Assembly (NCBI GenBank): GCA_018263495.1
Contig: JAANXC010000081.1
Coordinates: forward strand, 1 to 34,593
DNA length: 34,593 bases
Direction of reading: 5' to 3'
DNA from: Nitrososphaerota archaeon
GTDB taxonomy: Archaea; Thermoproteota; Nitrososphaeria; Nitrososphaerales; Nitrosopumilaceae
The translations under genes and the position numbers were made by a program. The notes beneath the pieces are model-generated. The model was given only the letters and a program-made list of their open reading frames with translations. It was not told the DNA's origin and did not search any database. Within the stretch, counting starts at the first letter, position 1; each line of letters opens with the position of its first letter. Below, one piece after another: positions 32,122 through 34,593 of this stretch.

Positions 32122-32772
32122 ATGGAGGACTTTTTGATACGACGAGACCATCGAAAGTTACAAATAAAATCAAAAGAAAAAATTATTGAATTTCTAAGCT
32201 CTCAGCAAACTGGTAGGGTGGCAAGTATTGATGAGAATGGATTCCCACAAATTATTCCAATGAATTTTGTATTCATTAATGATATAATTTACATGCATTC
32301 TCACATAAGAGGTGAAAAACTTGATAACATTAAGCGTAATCAAAAAGTAGGATTTGAAGTAGATAAAAGTCTAGAATTTCTACCATCGTATTTTTCAGAT
32401 CCTACTGATGCATCTCTTGCCGATACATTGTACATAAGCGTCGTAATAAAAGGAAATGGTAGTATTGTTTCAGATAAGAAAGAAAAAACTATTGCGCTAA
32501 ATGGTCTGATGAAAAAATACCAACCTGAGGGTGGATATGAACCAATCAAACCTGACATGGATGTTCTAAAGGGAGTTGAGGTTATCAAAATTGTCCCAGA
32601 ATCATTAACAGGAAAATACAAAATTGGCCAGAACATGGACATGAAATCACGTGTTGAACTTGCGAAACTGATCTTAGAAAGAAATTCCCCTACTGCAAAA
32701 GAAACGTTGAATATTATGGGATTCAGGATAGTAGATAATGAACTAAAGTTAATCGATGATACCCCATGGTAA
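32122..32772 (+). CDS. FMN-binding split-barrel (pyridoxamine-phosphate-oxidase-like) protein
   Basis: 216 residues. The N-terminal 150 residues form the split-barrel flavin fold: IIEFLSSQQTGRVASIDENGFPQIIPMNFVFIND and IYMHSHIRGEKLDNIKRNQKVGFEV are standard features of the PNPOx-like superfamily, and LKGVEVIKIVPESLTGKY closes the barrel. A C-terminal extension of about 45 residues is helical. Relatives use FMN, F420 or haem. It follows the LLM-class oxidoreductase by 32 bases on the same strand, so both may act in one flavin/F420 pathway. Confidence 0.82.
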   Translation: MEDFLIRRDHRKLQIKSKEKIIEFLSSQQTGRVASIDENGFPQIIPMNFVFINDIIYMHSHIRGEKLDNIKRNQKVGFEVDKSLEFLPSYFSDPTDASLADTLYISVVIKGNGSIVSDKKEKTIALNGLMKKYQPEGGYEPIKPDMDVLKGVEVIKIVPESLTGKYKIGQNMDMKSRVELAKLILERNSPTAKETLNIMGFRIVDNELKLIDDTPW

Positions 32773-32807
32773 TCTATAGCTTTATTTTATGAACAGAATT
32801 AAACAAT

Positions 32808-33431
32808 GTGTTGCTTAAACTCGCAATTTTAATCTCCGGGAGAGGGAGCAACATGAAGTCTATACTTAATGCGGTACAAAAACAAAATATTCCAATTAAA
32901 CCTGCAATAGTTATTTCGAACAAACAGTCGGCAAACGGATTAAAGATTGCAAGGAAACTTGGAGTACAAACTGAAATTGTCGAAAGTAAGGGATTTCAAG
33001 GAACAAGATGGGAATACGACCAAAAAATAATACATGTACTGAGTAAATACGATATTACGCCAAAAAATTCTCTGATTTGTCTTGCGGGGTTCATGAGAAT
33101 ACTAAGCCCAGAATTTATTAAAAAATTTAAAAATCGAATACTAAATATTCATCCTTCCATTTTGCCTGCATTTCCAGGACTAGATGCACAAAGACAAGCG
33201 ATTGAATCAGGTGTAAGTCATTCAGGTTGCACTGTTCATTTTGTGGATGAGGGTGTAGATACTGGACCGATTCTTGTTCAGGAAATGGTAAAAATCAAAA
33301 ATGACGATACTGAGGAAACCTTGTCAAAGAGAATATTAGCAAAAGAACACAAAGCTTACCCTGAAGCTGTAAGACTCATAGCAGAAAAGAAAATCAGTGT
33401 GGTTGGAAGAAAGGTAAAAATTCTTTCCTAG
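32808..33431 (+). CDS. purN: Phosphoribosylglycinamide formyltransferase
   Basis: 207 residues, normal for PurN. ISGRGSNMKSIL at the start binds the phosphate; FMRILSPEFI, then NIHPSILPAFPGLDAQRQAI carries catalytic Asn and His, and VDEGVDTGPILVQ the catalytic Asp. It transfers formyl from 10-formyltetrahydrofolate to GAR in purine synthesis. The start is GTG at 32808 or TTG at 32811; an ATG at 32806 is out of frame and stops early. Presence of folate-type PurN in a lineage that may use other C1 carriers is a minor point of interest. The stop overlaps the end of the convergent cupin gene. Confidence 0.92.
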   Translation: MLLKLAILISGRGSNMKSILNAVQKQNIPIKPAIVISNKQSANGLKIARKLGVQTEIVESKGFQGTRWEYDQKIIHVLSKYDITPKNSLICLAGFMRILSPEFIKKFKNRILNIHPSILPAFPGLDAQRQAIESGVSHSGCTVHFVDEGVDTGPILVQEMVKIKNDDTEETLSKRILAKEHKAYPEAVRLIAEKKISVVGRKVKILS

Positions 33432-33805
33432 GAATCAGAACCACCAAAAAAATATAGAACAGAAAGATTTTTTGTGTTACCATAAAAGCGGTGGGGAACA
33501 TCTTTTGCTACAAAATAGATCTCTTCCTTTTTGATACGATGAGACTTGTCATTAATTTGTAAAAATCCATTTCCGTCTAGAATGTAGTAAATTTCATCAG
33601 AATCATGCGGTTCTTGTGTGTCGTTTTCACCAGGTTTTAAAAATATGACACCAACTGCCAAGGATTTCTTATTGATGAAAGTATGAAAATACGAGTTATT
33701 TTTTTTTAATTTATTCAAATATTCAATCGTGTCGAATTTTATTTTCAATAAAAAAATAAACTTTTTGAACCCTTTAAGGATTAACACTAATTCTAAATAT
33801 TGCAA
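33428..33805 (-). CDS. Small cupin-domain protein
   Basis: The cupin core is clear: EPHDSDEIYYILDGNGFLQIND is motif 1 with the metal-binding His/Glu set, and VAKDVPHRFYGN is motif 2 with a further His, ending VLYFFGGSDS. Single-domain cupins bind a metal and act as isomerases, dioxygenases or sensors; no substrate can be named. The longest frame starts ATG at 33805 (125 residues), but its first 19 residues (MQYLELVLILKGFKKFIFL) look unlike a cupin. A TTG at 33746-33748 giving MKIKFDTIEYL and 106 residues is a more natural start. Confidence 0.8.
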   Translation of the reverse strand: MQYLELVLILKGFKKFIFLLKIKFDTIEYLNKLKKNNSYFHTFINKKSLAVGVIFLKPGENDTQEPHDSDEIYYILDGNGFLQINDKSHRIKKEEIYFVAKDVPHRFYGNTKNLSVLYFFGGSDS

Positions 33806-33847
33806 AACTCATTGCTTATTTAGGGGATAATTACAATATTTTTTGAA

Positions 33848-34593
33848 ATGGCAAAGTGGGCTGATTATCTAATTTCTCAAGTATTATATGATCAAAATCA
33901 CATCATCACTAAAGTAAAACAACATCGTGATATTGGAAATAAAATAAGCGGTGGAGAAATTGTAGACCGTGATGCCCTTGCTAATAATTTAGGACATGGT
34001 GTCAAATACATGACAGTTTATGGTGACCTTGGCAAGATTAGGATGGGGAAAAATGTTAGATACTTTAGAGCATATGAGGATCATTACATTAGAATTGATG
34101 ACAATAAAGTTATGACAGATAATTTAGGCGAATTACCTGGTCTTGTTGAATCCCAACAAGAAGAACAACCTGTATTGGCTGAAGCAAAACCAAAACCAGC
34201 TGTTGAAACAAAGCCATTATCTGAACTCAGTTCTGCGTTCTTCTCTGAACAAGTTGAGCAGGAACCAGAACCAGCTGCTGTGGAGACAGAGGTAACACCG
34301 GAACCAGCTGCTGTGGAGACCGAAGTTACACCGGAACCAGCTGCTGTGGAGACCGAGGTAACACCTGAACCAGCTGCTGTGGAGACCGAAGTTACACCTG
34401 AACCAGCTGCTGTGGAGACAGAAGTTGCGCCGAAAGCAGCTAAAAAGAAGGTTATGAAAACTAAATCGCCAACTAAGAAGAAATCAGCTAAGAAACCTAC
34501 TAAGAAGAAATCAGCTAAGAAACCTACTAAGAAGAAATCAGCTAAGAAACCTACTAAGAAGAAATCAGCTAAGAAACCTACTAAGAAGAAATC
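33848..34593 (+). CDS. DUF3892-like protein with tandem acidic repeats and lysine-rich tail, 3' end outside window
   Basis: An ATG at 33848 opens 248 codons with no stop before the window ends. Residues 1-90 form a folded domain (MAKWADYLISQVLYDQ, ISGGEIVDRDALANNLGHGVKYMTVYGD) resembling DUF3892. Residues 91-140 are an acidic linker. Residues 141-195 are five copies of an 11-residue unit EPAAVETEVTP. After KAAKKKVMKTKSP comes a lysine/alanine/proline tail of at least four full 9-residue units (TKKKSAKKP), like histone H1 or bacterial HU-type tails. The tail predicts binding to DNA or another polyanion. The acidic-then-basic order suggests an intrinsically disordered chromatin-type protein; function unknown. 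Confidence 0.75.
   Translation, partial: MAKWADYLISQVLYDQNHIITKVKQHRDIGNKISGGEIVDRDALANNLGHGVKYMTVYGDLGKIRMGKNVRYFRAYEDHYIRIDDNKVMTDNLGELPGLVESQQEEQPVLAEAKPKPAVETKPLSELSSAFFSEQVEQEPEPAAVETEVTPEPAAVETEVTPEPAAVETEVTPEPAAVETEVTPEPAAVETEVAPKAAKKKVMKTKSPTKKKSAKKPTKKKSAKKPTKKKSAKKPTKKKSAKKPTKKK
34268..34432 (+). repeat. Five 33-bp in-frame tandem repeats
   Basis: Units at 34268, 34301, 34334, 34367 and 34400 each encode EPAAVETEVTP, the last with APK-type ending (EVAP). The first six codons are identical in all units; variation is confined to synonymous changes such as ACA/ACC, GAG/GAA and GTA/GTT. The GAG-GTA and GAA-GTT forms alternate in units 1-4, which suggests duplication of a two-unit block. 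Confidence 0.9.
34472..34593 (+). repeat. 27-bp in-frame tandem repeats, running off the window
   Basis: Units start at 34472, 34499, 34526, 34553 and 34580 (partial), each encoding TKKKSAKKP. Units are almost identical at DNA level, so expansion is recent and the copy number in an assembly is unreliable. Confidence 0.9.

Noticed and set aside
34268..34593. CRISPR array
   Set aside because: Repeats are contiguous, in frame, 33 and 27 bp long with no spacers, and encode low-complexity protein.

Overview
The window is AT-rich (about one third G+C by eye) and reads as chromosome of an ammonia-oxidising thaumarchaeon (Nitrososphaerota, Nitrosopumilus-like). The basis is a CdvC/Vps4-type division ATPase with an MIT domain, archaeal-type AspRS, a DHH/RecJ-like phosphoesterase, an SbcD-related archaeal metallophosphoesterase, an iron-containing alcohol dehydrogenase of the 3-hydroxypropionate/4-hydroxybutyrate cycle type, archaeal TATA/BRE promoters very close to start codons, and many small proteins that look specific to this lineage. 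I found no tRNA, rRNA, CRISPR array, insertion sequence or prophage. Coding density is high and no intergenic stretch exceeds 300 bases; the largest are 14549-14766 and 24784-24959.

Layout. 1-496: two adjoining small unknown genes on the minus strand, one cut by the window edge. 587-2215: a 542-residue double-SDR protein. 2218-3475: DUF192 and TauE/SafE genes, one nucleotide apart. 3518-5455: an MntR-type metal regulator with a strong palindrome at its promoter, between unknown and membrane-anchored proteins. 5542-6670: a base-excision-repair pair (family 4 uracil-DNA glycosylase and 3-methyladenine glycosylase). 6667-8458: a DedA-type membrane protein, a 29-residue zinc-ribbon microprotein and a lone OppD/DppD-type ATPase. 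8527-9822: AspRS. 9811-14548: a branched-chain amino-acid operon ilvB-ilvN-leuA-leuB on the minus strand. 14767-18013: an NTF2-like protein, an LsrF-like aldolase/thiolase, a zinc dehydrogenase, two single-span microproteins and a DUF4352-like protein. 18035-19103: a SWIM zinc-finger protein divergent from a Mre11-like phosphoesterase. 19100-23528: carA and carB. 23587-26252: cdvC, a DHH phosphoesterase and a small unknown protein. 26371-29879: citrate synthase, small unknown genes and glycerate 2-kinase. 29959-33805: iron alcohol dehydrogenase, LLM-class flavin/F420 oxidoreductase, FMN-binding split-barrel protein, purN and a cupin. 33848 to the end: a repeat-rich protein with a lysine-rich tail, cut by the window edge.

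The genes are mostly central metabolism (leucine/valine, pyrimidine, purine, citrate, glycerate, probable malonic semialdehyde reduction) plus DNA repair and division.

The most striking feature is in carB. The reading frame before position 22144 encodes a perfectly recognisable CarB N-terminus, but it is interrupted exactly inside the invariant E-F-D motif by a 21-nt, in-frame insert that carries a TAA stop inside a perfect 14-nt palindrome. The same frame has no ATG, GTG or TTG start upstream of the insert. Either carB is freshly broken (or misassembled) here, or its message is recoded or spliced in an undescribed way.
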